Positions 37,265-38,972 of a DNA stretch of 38,972 nucleotides are shown piece by piece. The position numbers were made by a program, and so were the translations under genes. The stretch comes from Chrysochromulina parva (Eukaryota; Haptophyta; Prymnesiales; Chrysochromulinaceae), in NCBI GenBank assembly GCA_002887195.1, contig PJAB01000130.1, positions 1 through 38,972 on the forward strand, in the 5' to 3' direction. Positions within the stretch are counted from its first letter, which is position 1. Each line of letters opens with the position of its first letter. The notes below the pieces were generated by a model that did not search any database, was not told the origin of the DNA, and was given only the letters and a program-made list of their open reading frames with translations.

Positions 37265-38035
37265 ATGGCGACCTCAGTTGCGAGCTCCTCGCTTCAGAAG
37301 ATCTCGAAAGCGCTCGCACCCTCCGGCGTGCTTCGCTGCGGGATCAACCTCAGCAACTTTCTGCTGGTGTCGAGCAAGGATCCTCCCCGTGGTGTGTCCC
37401 CTTCAATGGCCACCGCACTTGGCGCCAAGCTGAATGTGCCCGTCGAGTTCATCACTTATGAGAACCCCGGCAAGCTGGCGGACGCGGCAGAGAAGGAGGA
37501 GTGGGACGTAGGGCTGATTGGCGCTGAACCACAACGAGCGGCCATCATCTCGTTCACTCAACCGTACTGTGAAATCCAGGCGACGTACCTCGTGGCGGCC
37601 ACGAGCCCGATCACCAGCATCGAGGAAGTCGACAAGGCCGGCAACCGTGTTGCCGTCTCACGCCGCACGGCGTATTGCCTATGGTTGGAGAACCACCTAC
37701 AGCACGCTGAGCTCAGGCAGACGGCCGAACCCGGTCTGGACCTGAGCCGTCAGCTCTACGCTGATGAGAACCTCGAGGTACTCGCCGGTCTACGCCCGTG
37801 GCTGCTCACGCAGGCCGACGGTCCTCTCCGCGGCTCGCGCGTGCTCGACGGCTCGTTCACGTCGGTCAAGCAGGCGATTGGGATTCCGAGGCGGCGCGCC
37901 GATGCCGACACGTCCATGTTCCTCGAACGATTCGTCGCGGAGGCGATCGCTTCTGGCCTAGTCTCGCAGCTCATCGCCGAGCACGGTGTCAAGGGGCGGC
38001 TATCCGTGGCCTCACATAAAACTGAGATACGGTAA
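37265..38035 (+). CDS. Solute-binding-protein-like (SBP_bac_3) protein
   Basis: 256 residues from ATG at 37265. Resembles bacterial family 3 periplasmic amino-acid-binding proteins: LRCGINLSNF at strand one, then SPSMATALGAKLNVPVEFITY, then WDVGLIGAEPQRAAIISFTQPYCEIQATYLV, then IEEVDKAGNRVAVSRRTAYCLWL and a C-terminal helix FVAEAIASGLVSQLIAEHG. In bacteria such proteins deliver ligands to ABC permeases. Here there is no signal peptide, no lipobox and no permease neighbour, so a cytosolic binding or sensing role is more likely. Probably of bacterial origin by transfer. Codon use looks like its neighbours, so it is not a contaminant join. Confidence 0.85.
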   Translation: MATSVASSSLQKISKALAPSGVLRCGINLSNFLLVSSKDPPRGVSPSMATALGAKLNVPVEFITYENPGKLADAAEKEEWDVGLIGAEPQRAAIISFTQPYCEIQATYLVAATSPITSIEEVDKAGNRVAVSRRTAYCLWLENHLQHAELRQTAEPGLDLSRQLYADENLEVLAGLRPWLLTQADGPLRGSRVLDGSFTSVKQAIGIPRRRADADTSMFLERFVAEAIASGLVSQLIAEHGVKGRLSVASHKTEIR

Positions 38036-38972
38036 CTTTTTCGAGTTCGCCCGTGCAAGAGATCGTGGTGTAGGCCCCGCTCCAATTTTGTGCAGATGCG
38101 TCCGATCCAATATTGTAGATAGGCGTCCGACACACGGACAATCAAAAGCCGAATGCGGCAATGAACAACAAGCTAAAAACAAGGCAGAAGCAACACAGAA
38201 CGACAGAAGAGAGAAGTTCATGGAGAAGCGCGCACATCACGGGGAGTCGCACCAAACTATAACTTTGCGCTCTCACCGAAGTGATTCTGATTGTACAGGT
38301 TCAGCCTGAGTCAGCCACCGTGACTTGACTCGGCGGCTCAGTCGTGCTTGCTTTTTCGTCGAGCAGGGCCGGTCATGCCGAAGAGGCGATTCGCCTAGCG
38401 GCTGGCGTGAGGCAGCCGTGCTGCAGGCGGCGATGACAACCTGCTCATGGGCGTCGCGGCGATGAGCAACCTGCTGATGAGCATGACCAGAGCAACAAGC
38501 GGGTCGCGTCACACCGCGTCAACGTCGACTTCTCAAGCTCTTGATCGATCATGTCTCGGCGCGCGAGTACGCCACCGAGTGTGCGACTTCTGAAGCTTCC
38601 AACACCATCTTCACCGCGCAGGCCTCGTCGGCAGCGCCGCAGGCCCTGCAAGCTGCTACGATGGCGGTGCAGCCGCGTGAGGCCCTCCTTGCCGCCATAC
38701 CGTTACCATGCGAGCTCGACATCTCCAACGCCCTGATGCACGCGCCCGCCAGCGTCTGAGAGAGAGAGCTCAAGCAGACGAAGGCGGACGGCCTCGGCCG
38801 GCGCAGGTACAGCCGGCGCGTGCGTGTGACAGCCTGGGCAGCCTCGCCGTCACGCATGGGTAGAGCTGGTTTAAATACCGCAGTCTGTGTCGGTGTGCGT
38901 AGAATCGAGCCGTCCGCAGCTCGCACACAGCAGCTCGTTATCCGATCACCGTTTCCCCACGCGCGCTCCATA
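38036..38972. other. Terminal region, no firm gene
   Basis: Open frames exist on both strands at about 38541-38759 (+) and 38549-38971 (-). The minus one is open to the window edge and includes a Cys/Ala-rich stretch (CTAIVAACRACGAADEACA), so a gene fragment is possible. A TATA-like TTTAAATA lies at about 38869-38877. Around 38400-38480 a GCGGCGATGACAACCTGCT-type sequence is imperfectly repeated. I do not assign a coding region. Confidence 0.35.

Noticed and set aside
38549..38971. Minus-strand 140-codon ORF at the right edge
   Set aside because: Open to the edge and without domain; overlapping plus-strand ORF equally plausible, so listed only as a region.
1..38972. tRNA or rRNA genes
   Set aside because: No cloverleaf-like sequence or rRNA core motif was noticed on reading; a covariance-model scan was not possible here.

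Overview
The window looks like nuclear DNA of a eukaryotic alga. It is GC-rich and gene-dense, most coding regions are single long exons, and the few introns are short. The coding sequences are full of low-complexity runs (Ala, Gly, Pro, Ser, Gln) and short in-frame tandem repeats. A PRPF38-type splicing factor, an importin-like protein, a UBA protein, a WW protein and a large EF-hand protein rule out a bacterial chromosome. A haptophyte (Chrysochromulina, Prymnesium or Emiliania type) is my best guess from codon style, repeats and intron type; this is inference, about 0.6.

Layout. 249-4424 (-): importin-like HEAT protein in three exons. 4761-5720 (-): 3' exon of a UBA-domain gene whose 5' side runs into a 10-bp intronic repeat array (5721-6165). 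6143-6694 (-): Gly/His-rich protein. 6819-8759 (+): CobW-like GTPase, convergent with a HEAT/ARM-like gene at 9221-10582 (-). 10819-11328 (+): small protein with three copies of an unrecognised motif. 12117-15395 (+): large coiled-coil protein with two SAP-like motifs. 16395-17384 (+): short-chain dehydrogenase. 17654-19642 (-): PRPF38B-like splicing factor. 19920-22079 (-): WW and zinc-ribbon protein. 22470-25072 (+): five-exon sulfatase of the iduronate-2-sulfatase type. 25665-27023 (-): protein with an RPA-binding-like helix. 27208-29589 (+): membrane-anchored protein. 29690-30526 (+): FSH1-type serine hydrolase. 31622-37023 (-): a protein with about 20 EF-hands fused to an acyl-protein-thioesterase-like hydrolase. 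37265-38035 (+): a solute-binding-protein-like gene of bacterial type.

The most striking thing is the introns. In four genes on both strands they are built from a short tandem unit (sense-strand core CTGATTGCC or CTGATGACC, usually 10 bp), always oriented with the gene. Each unit carries a branch-point-like CTGAY and a TGA. Most of these introns are flanked by a near-perfect duplication of 19-33 bp of exon around an AG|GT-like junction. Two sulfatase introns share a common core. Together this looks like recent intron birth by local duplication plus expansion of a branch-point/stop-codon satellite. Exonic tandem repeats instead have units divisible by three. I see no operon or pathway linking the genes; the arrangement is mostly divergent and convergent pairs of unrelated housekeeping and accessory genes.
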